This document shows, piece by piece, positions 36,866 through 46,124 of a DNA stretch of 64,000 nucleotides. Each line of letters starts with the position of its first letter. Within the stretch, counting starts at the first letter, position 1. The notes under the pieces are model-generated. The model did no database searches and was not told the DNA's origin. It was given only the letters and a program-made list of their open reading frames with translations. This stretch comes from Vibrio plantisponsor (lineage in GTDB: Bacteria; Pseudomonadota; Gammaproteobacteria; Enterobacterales; Vibrionaceae). Made by a program: the position numbers and the translations under genes. The stretch covers positions 62,001 through 126,000 of the forward strand of contig NZ_JABEQC010000010.1 of assembly GCF_013041605.1 (NCBI RefSeq). Reading direction: 5' to 3'.

Positions 36866-37900
36866 ATGATTGTAAAAGCAAAACGTACGCTGCTCGCTCT
36901 AAGTATCCTTGGATCTGTTATGGCAACGCCCGTCGCTCAAGCTGAAGGGCGGCTTGTAGTCTACTGCAGTGCCACTAACGCCATGTGTGAAGCCGAAACC
37001 AAGGCGTTTTCTGAAAAATTTGATGTTAAGACATCATTTGTTCGCAATGGCTCCGGTAGTACACTTGCAAAAATTGATGCAGAGAAGAATAACCCTCGTG
37101 CCGATGTCTGGTATGGCGGTACGCTTGACCCACAATCGCAAGCTGGCGAAATGGACCTACTGCAGGCCTATAAATCTCCCCAGCTTGAAAACATCATGAC
37201 AAACTTCCGAGATCCAGCTAAACGTAAAGGAAACTACTCATCTGCAGTATATATGGGGATTCTGGGGTTCGGTGTTAACACCGAACGGCTTGCCCAGAAA
37301 GGGGTTCCTATTCCACGTTGTTGGAGTGATCTCACCAAACCAGAATACAAGGGAGAAATTCAGATAGCTGACCCTCAAAGTTCTGGAACGGCATACACAG
37401 CATTGGCGACATTTATTCAACTTTGGGACGAGCCAAGTGCATTTGAGTACTTCAAGCAACTAGACAAAAACGTGTCTCAATACACCAAATCTGGCGTTAC
37501 CCCGTCTCGTAATTCGGCACGTGGAGAAATCGCAATCGGCATTGGTTTCCTACACGACTATTCTCTTGAACAGTCAAAAGGAGCTCCGTTGGAGCTGATT
37601 TCACCGTGTGAAGGAACCGGTTATGAAATTGGCGGAGTGAGTATTATCAAAGGTGCTCGAAACTTAGATAACGCCAAATTGTTCGTTGACTGGGTACTGT
37701 CGAAAGAAGGTCAGGAATTGGCTTGGAAGCAAGGCGAGTCGTTCCAAATCTTGACGAATACTCAGGCTGAACAATCACCTAATGCGTTGAATCCAAAAGA
37801 ACTTAAGTTAATTAACTACGACATGGAAACCTACGGTTCGTCCGACGAACGCAAGCGTCTAATTACCAAATGGGTTAACGACGTCAAAATGGGCAACTAA
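36866..37900 (+). CDS. afuA: AfuA-type periplasmic phosphosugar-binding protein
   Basis: 344 residues with a Sec signal peptide (about 1-27, ending PVAQAEG). The mature part is a class of extracellular solute-binding protein with the iron-binding-like fold (LVVYCSATNAMCEAETKAF, NNPRADVWYGGTLDPQ, GEIQIADPQSSGTAY). The family includes the proteins annotated as ferric-binding AfuA. Work on enteric AfuABC showed binding of glucose-6-phosphate and similar sugar phosphates, which fits the uhpABC neighbours. I start at the ATG with AGAGGG upstream rather than the longer frame. A strong hairpin follows the gene. Confidence 0.87.
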   Translation: MIVKAKRTLLALSILGSVMATPVAQAEGRLVVYCSATNAMCEAETKAFSEKFDVKTSFVRNGSGSTLAKIDAEKNNPRADVWYGGTLDPQSQAGEMDLLQAYKSPQLENIMTNFRDPAKRKGNYSSAVYMGILGFGVNTERLAQKGVPIPRCWSDLTKPEYKGEIQIADPQSSGTAYTALATFIQLWDEPSAFEYFKQLDKNVSQYTKSGVTPSRNSARGEIAIGIGFLHDYSLEQSKGAPLELISPCEGTGYEIGGVSIIKGARNLDNAKLFVDWVLSKEGQELAWKQGESFQILTNTQAEQSPNALNPKELKLINYDMETYGSSDERKRLITKWVNDVKMGN

Positions 37901-37946
37901 CCTCCCTAGTATTTCTGACCGTCATTTAACGGTTTTCATCACCTGA

Positions 37947-37982
37947 CATTCAGTCTGCCAGTATTGGCGGGCAGGCTGAATG
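37947..37982 (+). promoter_or_regulatory. Intercistronic stem-loop between afuA and afuB
   Basis: CATTCAGTCTGCC pairs with GGCAGGCTGAATG over 13 bp (one G-T) with a 10-base loop and no T run. Such hairpins after a binding-protein gene often protect its mRNA and let it be made in excess over the permease. Confidence 0.7.
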
Positions 37983-38005
37983 CAACTCAAAATAAAGGTT
38001 CCATA

Positions 38006-40102
38006 ATGAACGAGCGAACTCAAGCATTGAACCTCGCGAACAGCCAGCCACGGCGAATAGATGCTGTGTTTTACTGGCTTGGCGTTGTGTTCTTTAGTTT
38101 TATTCTTCTGCCATCTTTTGCTTTGGACTATGGTCTGTTTGAATCAACCTCTGACGAATTTTATGACGCCATGGGGTGGAGTTCTCTGAACATATCTTGG
38201 CTATGGTTTAGTTTGCCAGCGTTTCTAGCAATTCGTCCGCTTCATCCATTAGGGCGTGATCATAAAGTTCGTCACTATATTGATATTGGCTATTCAGTGT
38301 TCTGCATGCTTGCAATACTCGCTAGTTCTTGGCTCACTCATCAAGGGTTAGGTTACTCCACCATACTTCTGTTTGTTGGGTTGGGAGCCGTGATGACAAT
38401 CGCTTTTGCCCGACTAGAGTATTTAGGAGGTGATCATTTCGTCATTGGCTCTCTGATTAGCATCATTTTGCTGATTGCTATTTTCATCATTTTCCCGAGT
38501 GTTGCGATTTTTCTACCTATGTTTAAAGATGACATGGGGTTGTGGACCGCATGGCAGTTTATGGAGATTCTTACACAATCTCATACTTTGTCCGTGATTC
38601 GTAATTCTATTGTTCTTGGAACTGCAGTAGGTGTTGGAGCTACTTTCTTCGGTTTGATATTCGCTATCTATACCACTCGTATTGCAAGACGTTCAGCCTT
38701 TATTGCTAGAGTGTTTTCAATACTGCCAATTGTTACACCGCCTTTCATCGTAGGTCTTGGTGTCACTCTTATGTTAGGTCGCTCTGGTTACATCACCGAA
38801 TTAATGGTCGAGTGGTTTGGACTTCAAAAAACTAACTGGTTATATGGTTTTACAGGCATTTGGCTGGCGCAGGTACTCGCATTTGCACCTATGTCATTCA
38901 TGATTTTGGATGGAGCTTTGAAGTCACTGCATCCGTCATTGGAAGAAGCATCTTATACTCTGAAAGCTAACCGCTATCAGACATTTTTTGGCATCATTCT
39001 TCCCTTATTGAAACCTGCTCTGGCCAACTCATTCCTGATTATTTTCGTGCAGTCTCTTGCAGACTTTAGTAACCCTCTGGTGCTTGGGGGAAGCTTTGAT
39101 GTTCTAGCTACTCAGATCTATTTTTATATTGCTGGAGCTCAATTAGATTATGCCTCCGCCAGTACGCTTGGTTCCGTTTTGCTACTATTTTCTCTTGCAA
39201 TATTTGTCGTACAGTATCTTTGGATAGGTCAACGCTCTTACGTGACAATCTCAGGCAAAGCTTATCGTGGCGATGTTCAGGAAATGCCAGCATCTCTCAA
39301 ACTAGGAGTCACCATTACCCTCTACATATGGATGGTGTTTAATGTGCTTCTATATGGAAGCATCTTCTTCGGTAGTTTCACGGTGAACTGGGGGGTTGAT
39401 TACACTCTCACGTTGCAGAACTACATCAACCTATTTGGTAATGGCATGTCTGATGGTGCTTGGCCTTCACTTATCACAACGATGATTTATGCTGGAGTCG
39501 CGGCTCCTATCACAGCGTTATTTGGTTTGCTGATTGCTTATGTGGTTGTTCGCCAACAGTTTTACGGCAAAAAGGTCATCGAGTTTTCCACCATGCTATG
39601 CTTTGCGGTTCCCGGAACTGTGGCTGGTGTGTCTTACATTCTGGCATTTAATGATGCACCAATCTATCTCACAGGAACGGCGGCGATTGTCGTGATTTCT
39701 ATGGTAATGCGAAATGTTCCCGTCGGGATTCGTTCTGGCATCGCTGGACTTGGACAGCTCGACAAGTCGCTCGATGAAGCATCTTTGAGCTTACGTGCAA
39801 GTTCTTTACAAACCATTCGTCATATCATTTTGCCACTGTTGCGCCCAGCGATTTTATCGACACTGGTTTACAGTTTTGTGCGCGCAATGACAACTGTGAG
39901 TGCCATTATCTTCCTGGTTACACCCGAAACCCGTGTTGCTACATCGTATATTCTGAATCGAGTCGAAGACGGAGAATACGGAATTGCTATTGCTTATGGC
40001 TCCGTCCTTATTGTGGTGATGTTAGCCATCATATTGTTGTTTGATCTGCTGGTCGGCGAAGCTCGTATATCTCGCTCAAAAGCCACTAATCAAGATTCTT
40101 AG
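38006..40102 (+). CDS. afuB: AfuB-type ABC transporter permease, fused double domain
   Basis: 698 residues containing two tandem binding-protein-dependent permease domains. Each has an EAA loop: [22 protein letters not shown] and [22 protein letters not shown]. About twelve or more transmembrane helices are evident. This fused format is normal for the Fbp/Afu class. I start at the ATG after AAAGGTT; the frame is open upstream, but that part lies in the stem-loop region. It forms an operon with afuA and afuC. Confidence 0.9.
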   Translation: MNERTQALNLANSQPRRIDAVFYWLGVVFFSFILLPSFALDYGLFESTSDEFYDAMGWSSLNISWLWFSLPAFLAIRPLHPLGRDHKVRHYIDIGYSVFCMLAILASSWLTHQGLGYSTILLFVGLGAVMTIAFARLEYLGGDHFVIGSLISIILLIAIFIIFPSVAIFLPMFKDDMGLWTAWQFMEILTQSHTLSVIRNSIVLGTAVGVGATFFGLIFAIYTTRIARRSAFIARVFSILPIVTPPFIVGLGVTLMLGRSGYITELMVEWFGLQKTNWLYGFTGIWLAQVLAFAPMSFMILDGALKSLHPSLEEASYTLKANRYQTFFGIILPLLKPALANSFLIIFVQSLADFSNPLVLGGSFDVLATQIYFYIAGAQLDYASASTLGSVLLLFSLAIFVVQYLWIGQRSYVTISGKAYRGDVQEMPASLKLGVTITLYIWMVFNVLLYGSIFFGSFTVNWGVDYTLTLQNYINLFGNGMSDGAWPSLITTMIYAGVAAPITALFGLLIAYVVVRQQFYGKKVIEFSTMLCFAVPGTVAGVSYILAFNDAPIYLTGTAAIVVISMVMRNVPVGIRSGIAGLGQLDKSLDEASLSLRASSLQTIRHIILPLLRPAILSTLVYSFVRAMTTVSAIIFLVTPETRVATSYILNRVEDGEYGIAIAYGSVLIVVMLAIILLFDLLVGEARISRSKATNQDS

Positions 40103-40113
40103 GAGATATCATC

Positions 40114-41169
40114 GTGGAAAAACAAAACTTCGTTGTACTGAAAAATATCTGCAAACGGTTCGGCAGCAATACCGTTATCGATAATCTGGATTTGGAAATA
40201 AAGAAAGGCAGTCTTGTCACTCTGCTGGGCCCATCAGGTTGCGGTAAAACCACAGTCTTACGTTTAGTCGCGGGGCTAGAAAAAGCGACTAGTGGTCAAA
40301 TATTTATTGATGGGGAAGATGTAACTGAACGTTCAATACAGCAACGGGATATCTGTATGGTGTTTCAATCGTACGCCCTATTTCCTCACATGTCTTTGTA
40401 TGAGAACGTCGCTTATGGACTAAAAATGCTTAAACTACCTGCAGAAGAAATTCGCCAGCGAGTTGACGAAGCTTTGAAAATCGTCGATCTGGAAGGCATG
40501 GGTGAACGTTTTGTAGACCAAATATCCGGTGGGCAACAACAGCGAGTGGCTCTCGCCCGCGCTTTAGTTCTCAAACCTAAAGTACTGTTATTTGACGAGC
40601 CTTTGAGTAACTTAGACGCCAATTTACGCCGTAGCATGCGTGAAACGATTCGAGAGTTACAAAAGCGCTTCGACATCACTTCTCTATATGTAACACACGA
40701 TCAAGCAGAAGCATTCGCGGTTTCTGATACTGTGATCGTCATGAAAAGTGGTGAAATCATGCAGATTGGTTCACCTCAAGAGCTATACAAATCACCGAAA
40801 TCAATGTTTATGGCGAACTTTATGGGAGAGGCAAACCTATTTCAGGGGCATTTCGATGGTGAACGCATTCATATTAATGGCTATTCTATTGACGCTGACC
40901 CAGATGCAGTATCCGGCAAGTCAGATGGTGAATACCAGATTGGCGTTCGCCCTGAAGCCATTACTTTGAGCACACAAGGTGAGAACAGCCAAGCGTGTGA
41001 AATACTGAAGTTCGCCTATATGGGGTCAATGTATGAAGTCACGGTGAGATGGCACGAACAGGAACTGCTATTGCAACTTAACTCCGCACAGTTTAGCCAC
41101 GAATTGACCAAACATGCTTATTTAGAATTTAACCCAAGAGGCCTGTTCTTACTTCCTAAAGAGGACTAG
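40114..41169 (+). CDS. afuC: AfuC-type ABC transporter ATP-binding protein
   Basis: 351 residues. Walker A is GPSGCGKTT near residue 40, the signature is [15 protein letters not shown], Walker B is [12 protein letters not shown] and the switch His lies in [11 protein letters not shown]. The C-terminal TOBE-like regulatory domain (about 240-350) has [10 protein letters not shown]. The sequence matches the Actinobacillus AfuC family as I recall it. It starts at GTG after AGGAGAT, 11 bases from afuB. Confidence 0.93.
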   Translation: MEKQNFVVLKNICKRFGSNTVIDNLDLEIKKGSLVTLLGPSGCGKTTVLRLVAGLEKATSGQIFIDGEDVTERSIQQRDICMVFQSYALFPHMSLYENVAYGLKMLKLPAEEIRQRVDEALKIVDLEGMGERFVDQISGGQQQRVALARALVLKPKVLLFDEPLSNLDANLRRSMRETIRELQKRFDITSLYVTHDQAEAFAVSDTVIVMKSGEIMQIGSPQELYKSPKSMFMANFMGEANLFQGHFDGERIHINGYSIDADPDAVSGKSDGEYQIGVRPEAITLSTQGENSQACEILKFAYMGSMYEVTVRWHEQELLLQLNSAQFSHELTKHAYLEFNPRGLFLLPKED

Positions 41170-41227
41170 AAAGTTTGAGGTCAAGTAATTTAACAGCAGT
41201 AAAAAGCAATTAAATGTGATAGATACA

Positions 41228-41255
41228 AAAAAAGACGTCCTAGGACGTCTTTTTT
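41228..41255. terminator. 28-bp perfect palindromic terminator beside tRNA-Asn
   Basis: Six A bases, GACGTCCTAGGACGTC and six T bases make a fully symmetric 28-bp palindrome. It lies 8 bases beyond the 3' end of tRNA-Asn and after afuC, so it can stop transcription from both sides. Confidence 0.88.
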
Positions 41256-41263
41256 CTTGAATT

Positions 41264-41339
41264 TGGCTCCCCCTGCAAGACTTGAACTTGCGACATACGG
41301 ATTAACAGTCCGCCGTTCTACCGACTGAACTAAGGGGGA
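41264..41339 (-). tRNA. tRNA-Asn (GTT anticodon)
   Basis: A 76-nt cloverleaf on the minus strand. The acceptor stem is TCCCCCT/AGGGGGA with encoded CCA at 41264-41266. The D loop is TTCAGTCGGTAGAA, the anticodon GTT (complement of 41304-41306) sits in CTGTTAATC, and the T arm is CAAGTTCAAGTCTTG. A terminator follows directly. Confidence 0.97.
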
Positions 41340-41967
41340 ATTGCTTAGTGCGGTGCGGATGTTACTTAGAGGGACGGGGAGTGTCAACCTTTACACTAAA
41401 AAATTCAGCTAATTTTTTTCAAAAAAAATAGTTTACTTTTCTGTACCCCTTATGGGTATTACGCTGGATTTACTTATCCACCAAATTTGTGGATAAGTGT
41501 GTTGATGAAACTTGAGCAATCATTTGAAGTGGTTTCATTTAAGTGAAAACTCTAAATGTAATCGATTGTATAAATTATCTAACTAAATGATTTTTATTTT
41601 ATAAATCATGTTATCCACTGTTTTTTCTAACGATTCTAAACTGCGAGAAAAAGGTCAATTCAATGCCAGAATTGGAAATTTTGGGGAAAACCAGTGGATT
41701 ATTATTTGGGTATTTTAGATAGGTATAACTCGGTGGGGCGATGATGTTAACAAACTTTTTAGGCTGATGCGAACGTTATTTTTTAGCCTTGGTAGATCTG
41801 AAACACAAGTTTGATTGGTAGTTATGAAACTGTTTCATGGGTGCTTACCTATGAAGATAAGAATCCCATATAAAGTTTTCACAATAGTAAATAACAATTA
41901 TGACTTGCCATGCTGTAAGGCAAGCAGCGACAATAGTTCTTCGTTCAGACTGTAGGAAGAAAGCGTA
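41340..41967. other. 628-base non-coding gap before uvrB
   Basis: AT-rich region holding the tRNA-Asn promoter (minus strand) and the uvrB promoter. It has three DnaA-box-like sites (41474-41482, 41488-41496, 41611-41619) and a small palindrome ATGAAACTGTTTCAT at 41824-41838. I found no clear LexA box and no RNA gene I recognise. Confidence 0.6.
41472..41498. promoter_or_regulatory. Paired DnaA-box-like inverted repeat upstream of uvrB
   Basis: ACTTATCCAC and GTGGATAAGT form a 10-bp perfect inverted repeat with a 7-base spacer. It contains TTATCCACC on the + strand and a perfect DnaA box TTATCCACA on the - strand (41488-41496). A third site, TTATCCACT, lies at 41611-41619. Confidence 0.6.
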
Positions 41968-43998
41968 ATGAGTAAGGCGTTTGAATTGGTATCACAGTAT
42001 CGCCCATCCGGCGATCAGCCTAAAGCCATTGAGCAGCTTTTAGAAGGAATTGAAGCAGGACTTGCGCATCAAACTCTGTTGGGTGTTACGGGGTCTGGTA
42101 AAACGTTTACCCTAGCGAATGTTATTGCTCGCTCACAACGACCAACGATTTTGCTTGCGCCGAATAAGACGCTTGCAGCGCAGCTTTATGGCGAAATGAA
42201 AGCTTTTTTCCCAAACAATGCCGTCGAATACTTTGTTTCCTACTACGACTATTACCAGCCTGAAGCTTACGTGCCGACGACGGATACTTTCATCGAGAAA
42301 GATTCATCTGTAAACGCTCATATTGAGCAAATGCGTCTTTCTGCTACCAAAGCGTTACTGGAGCGCAAAGATGCCATCATCGTGGCTTCTGTTTCCGCGA
42401 TTTACGGTCTGGGTGACCCTGATTCCTACTTGAAGATGATGCTTCATTTACGCCGAGGAGATGTGATCAATCAGCGTGATATGCTGCGTCGCTTGGCGGA
42501 GCTTCAGTATTCCCGCAATGATGTAGCGTTTGAGCGCGGTCAGTTCCGTGTGCGCGGTGAAGTGATTGATATTTTCCCTGCTGAATCTGACCAAGATGCG
42601 GTGCGCGTGGAGATGTTCGATGAAGAAGTAGAATGCATCAGCTTATTTGATCCGCTCACTGGTGCGATAAAACAGCGAGACTTGCCGCGTTTTACGGTCT
42701 ACCCGAAAACTCACTATGTCACACCGCGCGAACGCATTCTCGAAGCGATTGAGAATATTAAAGTTGAACTCGAGTCGCGCCGTAAGTATCTGCTTGAAAA
42801 TAATAAACTGCTGGAAGAGCAGCGTATTACTCAGCGGACACAATTTGATATTGAAATGATGAATGAGCTAGGTTTCTGCTCGGGTATAGAAAACTACTCT
42901 CGATTCTTGAGTGGACGTAATGAGGGCGAGCCGCCACCGACACTTTTCGATTACCTGCCGCATGATGGCTTACTGGTTATTGATGAATCCCACGTTACTG
43001 TTCCGCAGATTGGCGCAATGTTTAAAGGTGATCGTTCACGTAAAGAGACGCTGGTGGAATTTGGTTTCCGTTTACCTTCTGCTTTGGATAACCGACCTCT
43101 TAAATTTGAAGAATTCGAAGCACTGGCTCCGCAGACGATTTTTGTTTCTGCGACGCCGGGTAATTATGAGTTAGAAAAATCGGCGGGTGAGGTGGCTGAC
43201 CAAGTTGTTCGTCCTACAGGGTTATTGGATCCTGAGCTCGAAGTTCGTCCTGTGGCTACTCAGGTTGACGATCTGTTGTCTGAAATTCGTATCCGCTCTG
43301 CAAAAGATGAACGCGTACTTGTGACTACGTTAACTAAGCGTATGGCAGAAGACTTGACCGAATATCTTCATGAACATGGTGTTAAGGTGCGATACCTTCA
43401 TTCGGATATCGATACAGTGGAAAGGGTCGAGATCATTCGAGATTTACGTTTGGGCGAATTTGACGTATTGGTGGGTATCAACTTGTTGCGAGAAGGTTTG
43501 GACATGCCAGAAGTGTCTTTGGTTGCGATTTTGGATGCGGACAAAGAAGGCTTCTTACGTTCAGAACGTTCTCTTATTCAGACTATTGGTCGTGCTGCTC
43601 GTAACCTAGAAGGTCGAGCGATTCTTTATGCTGACAGCATCACGAAGTCGATGAAGAAAGCTATGGATGAGACCAACCGTCGTCGCGAGAAACAGCGTGC
43701 TTATAACGAGGCCATGGGGCTTAAACCACAGGCACTAAAACGTAATATCAAAGACATTATGGAAATCGGTGATATTGCTAAATCTCGCAAGCAGAAATCA
43801 AGTAAAGTGGTTGCGCTGTCTAAAGTCGCAGAGGATGCTGCTAACTATGGGTCTTTAACTCCACAACAATTAGATAAAGAGATCAGTAAGTTAGAAGGTC
43901 AAATGTACAAGTATGCACAAAACCTTGAGTTCGAGATGGCGGCGAAAACACGCGATCAGATTGAAGAGTTAAGAAAGCAATTTATTGCGAACTCTTAG
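41968..43998 (+). CDS. uvrB: Excinuclease ABC subunit B
   Basis: Damage-verification helicase of nucleotide excision repair, working with UvrA and UvrC. It has 676 residues, like the E. coli protein. Visible: Walker [13 protein letters not shown] (about 39-50), the beta-hairpin [10 protein letters not shown] (about 92-101), DESH Walker B, helicase motifs [24 protein letters not shown] and [10 protein letters not shown], and the C-terminal UVR motif (about 636-670) [25 protein letters not shown]. The ATG follows AGGAAGAAAG. Confidence 0.97.
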   Translation: MSKAFELVSQYRPSGDQPKAIEQLLEGIEAGLAHQTLLGVTGSGKTFTLANVIARSQRPTILLAPNKTLAAQLYGEMKAFFPNNAVEYFVSYYDYYQPEAYVPTTDTFIEKDSSVNAHIEQMRLSATKALLERKDAIIVASVSAIYGLGDPDSYLKMMLHLRRGDVINQRDMLRRLAELQYSRNDVAFERGQFRVRGEVIDIFPAESDQDAVRVEMFDEEVECISLFDPLTGAIKQRDLPRFTVYPKTHYVTPRERILEAIENIKVELESRRKYLLENNKLLEEQRITQRTQFDIEMMNELGFCSGIENYSRFLSGRNEGEPPPTLFDYLPHDGLLVIDESHVTVPQIGAMFKGDRSRKETLVEFGFRLPSALDNRPLKFEEFEALAPQTIFVSATPGNYELEKSAGEVADQVVRPTGLLDPELEVRPVATQVDDLLSEIRIRSAKDERVLVTTLTKRMAEDLTEYLHEHGVKVRYLHSDIDTVERVEIIRDLRLGEFDVLVGINLLREGLDMPEVSLVAILDADKEGFLRSERSLIQTIGRAARNLEGRAILYADSITKSMKKAMDETNRRREKQRAYNEAMGLKPQALKRNIKDIMEIGDIAKSRKQKSSKVVALSKVAEDAANYGSLTPQQLDKEISKLEGQMYKYAQNLEFEMAAKTRDQIEELRKQFIANS

Positions 43999-44024
43999 CT
44001 ATGGATTCTGAGCTAGAGTCAGAT

Positions 44025-44121
44025 AAAAAAATAGCCAATAGAAATCGTCTCTATTGGCTGTTATTTCGTGAATATCGTATTCACTAACAACGTCAGTTGG
44101 CTAGGTGACCCGTTAGGGTCA
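44025..44121 (-). ncRNA. qrr1: Quorum-sensing small RNA Qrr1
   Basis: The minus-strand RNA starts TGACCCTAACGGGTCA (first hairpin), contains the conserved Qrr core GCCAACTGACGTTGTTAGTG, continues with GAATACGATATTCAC (second hairpin), and ends in a terminator stem AGCCAATAGA/TCTATTGGCT followed by a T run at 44031-44025. It lies between uvrB and luxO and diverges from luxO, the known position of qrr1. Qrr RNAs act with Hfq to repress the HapR/LuxR-type regulator and aphA-linked targets at low cell density. The ends are predicted to a few bases. Confidence 0.94.
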
Positions 44122-44132
44122 GTCAGTACTAA

Positions 44133-44147
44133 GCATTTAGCGTGCCA
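44133..44147 (-). promoter_or_regulatory. Sigma-54 promoter of qrr1
   Basis: TGGCACGCTAAATGC on the minus strand has the -24 GG and -12 GC elements at the right spacing. It places the start about 12 bases downstream, at the 5' end of Qrr1. Confidence 0.88.
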
Positions 44148-44208
44148 AGTATAAAATACCAAATTTGTTCAATTCTCATACTAGTTGTATGGTTTAGCCT
44201 CTGTTTAT

Positions 44209-44221
44209 TTGCAAAATGCAA
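44209..44221. promoter_or_regulatory. LuxO-binding site 1
   Basis: TTGCAAAATGCAA is a perfect match to the TTGCA-N3-TGCAA LuxO motif, about 62 bases upstream of the -24 element, a normal enhancer position for sigma-54 activation. Confidence 0.85.
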
Positions 44222-44238
44222 CTTCTAATGCAATCATG

Positions 44239-44251
44239 AAGCAAAATGCAA
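44239..44251. promoter_or_regulatory. LuxO-binding site 2 (and luxO autoregulation)
   Basis: AAGCAAAATGCAA matches the LuxO motif except for its first two bases. It lies 30 bases from site 1, about three helical turns, and 18 bases before the luxO start, where binding could also repress luxO. Confidence 0.7.
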
Positions 44252-44268
44252 AAATAAATGGCTAGGTT

Positions 44269-45669
44269 ATGCAACATAATTACACACCACAAAAAGCAAA
44301 ATACTTATTGATGGTGGAAGACACGGTGTCCGTGGCGGCATTGTATCGTTCTTATCTAACTCCACTTGAAATAGATATCAACATAGTAGGGACGGGGCGC
44401 GAAGCAATAGAAAGCATCGCCGCACGCGAACCTGATTTAATTCTTCTCGACCTTCGATTACCAGATATGACTGGGATGGACGTTTTGCATGCCGTAAAAC
44501 AGAAATCACCTGAAGTTCCCGTTATTTTCATGACCGCGCATGGTTCGATTGATACAGCGGTTGAAGCAATGCGCCACGGGGCTCAGGACTTTTTGATCAA
44601 ACCTTGTGAAGCGGATCGACTGCGTGTCACCGTGAACAACGCTATCCGCAAAGCCAGTAAGCTAAAAAATGATGCTGATGGTCTTAATAATCAAAATTAT
44701 CAGGGCTTTATCGGAAGTAGTCAGACGATGCAGGCGGTTTATCGCACCATAGACTCGGCCGCGACCAGTAAAGCGAGCATTTTTATAACCGGAGAAAGTG
44801 GTACCGGTAAAGAAGTGTGTGCAGAGGCGATTCATGCGGCAAGTAAACGCGGTGATAAACCGTTTATCGCTATTAACTGTGCTGCGATTCCTAAAGATTT
44901 GATTGAAAGTGAGTTGTTTGGTCACGTGAAAGGTGCCTTTACAGGTGCCGCGGCTGACCGACAAGGCGCAGCTGAATTAGCAGATGGAGGCACACTGTTT
45001 CTCGATGAGTTGTGCGAGATGGATCTAGAATTGCAAACAAAACTGCTTCGCTTTATTCAGACGGGCACATTTCAAAAAGTCGGCTCTTCTAAGATGAAAA
45101 GCGTGGATGTACGATTCGTTTGTGCAACCAACCGAGATCCATGGAAAGAAGTGCAGGAAGGGCGTTTTAGGGAAGACTTATATTACCGCCTCTATGTTAT
45201 CCCATTGCATCTGCCGCCTTTGCGTGAACGAAGTGATGACGTCATCGAAATCGCTTATTCGCTGTTGGGTTATATGTCTAAAGAAGAAGGCAAAGGTTTT
45301 GTTCGTTTGTCTCCTGAAGTGGTAGAGCGCTTTAAACGCTACGAGTGGCCGGGTAACGTTCGTCAGTTACAGAATGTATTGCGTAATGTAGTGGTTCTTA
45401 ATGAGGGTAAAGAGATCACTCAAGATATGTTGCCTCCACCGTTGAACTTACCTCAGGAACGTGTTGAATCCGTTGACATGCCGATGAGCGGTCCTATTAC
45501 CGTGCATGAAATCTTTCCTCTTTGGATGACGGAAAAACAGGCGATCGAAAAAGCGATAGAAGCTTGTGATGGCAACATTCCAAAAGCGGCGGGCTATTTG
45601 GATGTCAGCCCTTCAACGCTCTATAGAAAACTACAAACGTGGAATGAGAAAGAGAAGGAAAGTCGATAA
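44269..45669 (+). CDS. luxO: Quorum-sensing sigma-54-dependent response regulator LuxO
   Basis: 466 residues. The receiver domain has phospho-acceptor Asp61 in [13 protein letters not shown]. The AAA+ domain has Walker [12 protein letters not shown], the sigma-54 contact loop [15 protein letters not shown] and Walker [10 protein letters not shown]. The Fis-type helix-turn-helix is at the C-terminus ([27 protein letters not shown]). At low cell density phospho-LuxO activates qrr genes. In V. harveyi numbering the aspartate is D47, which would correspond to starting at the internal MVEDT (44311). The upstream ATG at 44269 has an AGG nearby, so the start is uncertain. It is followed by luxU after two bases. 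Confidence 0.95.
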   Translation: MQHNYTPQKAKYLLMVEDTVSVAALYRSYLTPLEIDINIVGTGREAIESIAAREPDLILLDLRLPDMTGMDVLHAVKQKSPEVPVIFMTAHGSIDTAVEAMRHGAQDFLIKPCEADRLRVTVNNAIRKASKLKNDADGLNNQNYQGFIGSSQTMQAVYRTIDSAATSKASIFITGESGTGKEVCAEAIHAASKRGDKPFIAINCAAIPKDLIESELFGHVKGAFTGAAADRQGAAELADGGTLFLDELCEMDLELQTKLLRFIQTGTFQKVGSSKMKSVDVRFVCATNRDPWKEVQEGRFREDLYYRLYVIPLHLPPLRERSDDVIEIAYSLLGYMSKEEGKGFVRLSPEVVERFKRYEWPGNVRQLQNVLRNVVVLNEGKEITQDMLPPPLNLPQERVESVDMPMSGPITVHEIFPLWMTEKQAIEKAIEACDGNIPKAAGYLDVSPSTLYRKLQTWNEKEKESR

Positions 45670-45671
45670 TT

Positions 45672-46025
45672 ATGGACGTGTTAAACCAAAGCAAGATAGA
45701 GAAATTAGCAAGAGAAATTGGTGAAGAGAACGTACCAATGCTCCTTGAGATTTTTCTTGGTGAGCTAGTAGCCTATCAGCAAAGTTTAACCGGCGATGAG
45801 GTAACTGACAAAACTCAATATCTTAAAGATATCAGCCATGCATTAAAGAGCAGTGCGGCGAGTTTCGGTGCTGATAGACTCTGTGCAAAGGCGGTCGATC
45901 TTGACGCTAAGGCAAAATTAGGTGAGCAATTTGATGAAGCGGTAGAAACCGCGAACATGATAGATATTCTTAACCAGACTCACGGCTACTATCAGCAGTT
46001 AATTGTCACAAGCAGCTGTGATTAA
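45672..46025 (+). CDS. luxU: Phosphorelay protein LuxU
   Basis: 117-residue histidine phosphotransfer (Hpt) protein. The phosphorylated histidine is His56 in KDISHALKSSAASFG. It relays phosphate from quorum-sensing receptor kinases (LuxPQ/CqsS type, not encoded here) to LuxO. It lies two bases after the luxO stop and is cotranscribed. A hairpin at 46068-46102 follows. Confidence 0.94.
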   Translation: MDVLNQSKIEKLAREIGEENVPMLLEIFLGELVAYQQSLTGDEVTDKTQYLKDISHALKSSAASFGADRLCAKAVDLDAKAKLGEQFDEAVETANMIDILNQTHGYYQQLIVTSSCD

Positions 46026-46067
46026 TCAGTGATTGTAAATTGTTACCGATTATCGTTAGCGAGTCAG

Positions 46068-46102
46068 CACCACTGCGACCAACAATCGTAGCCGCAGTGG
46101 TG
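46068..46102. terminator. Hairpin between luxU and the YvcK-like gene
   Basis: CACCACTGCG pairs with CGCAGTGGTG over 10 bp. No good T run, so termination strength is doubtful. It lies between convergent genes. Confidence 0.5.
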
Positions 46103-46124
46103 AACCATAAACCCAGTCAGCTAA

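Noticed and set aside
36866..41169. AfuABC as a ferric iron transporter
   Set aside because: That is the historical label. The adjacent uhpABC cascade and experimental work on enteric AfuABC favour sugar phosphates. Not excluded without binding data.
23813..41339. Integrative element with integrase and duplicated tRNA end
   Set aside because: The position beside the tRNA-Asn 3' end is suggestive, but no integrase gene and no copy of the tRNA-Asn 3' sequence were seen near the left border.
41340..41967. LexA (SOS) box for uvrB
   Set aside because: uvrB is SOS-controlled in E. coli, but I found no convincing CTG-N10-CAG site in the gap. A matrix search is needed to be certain.
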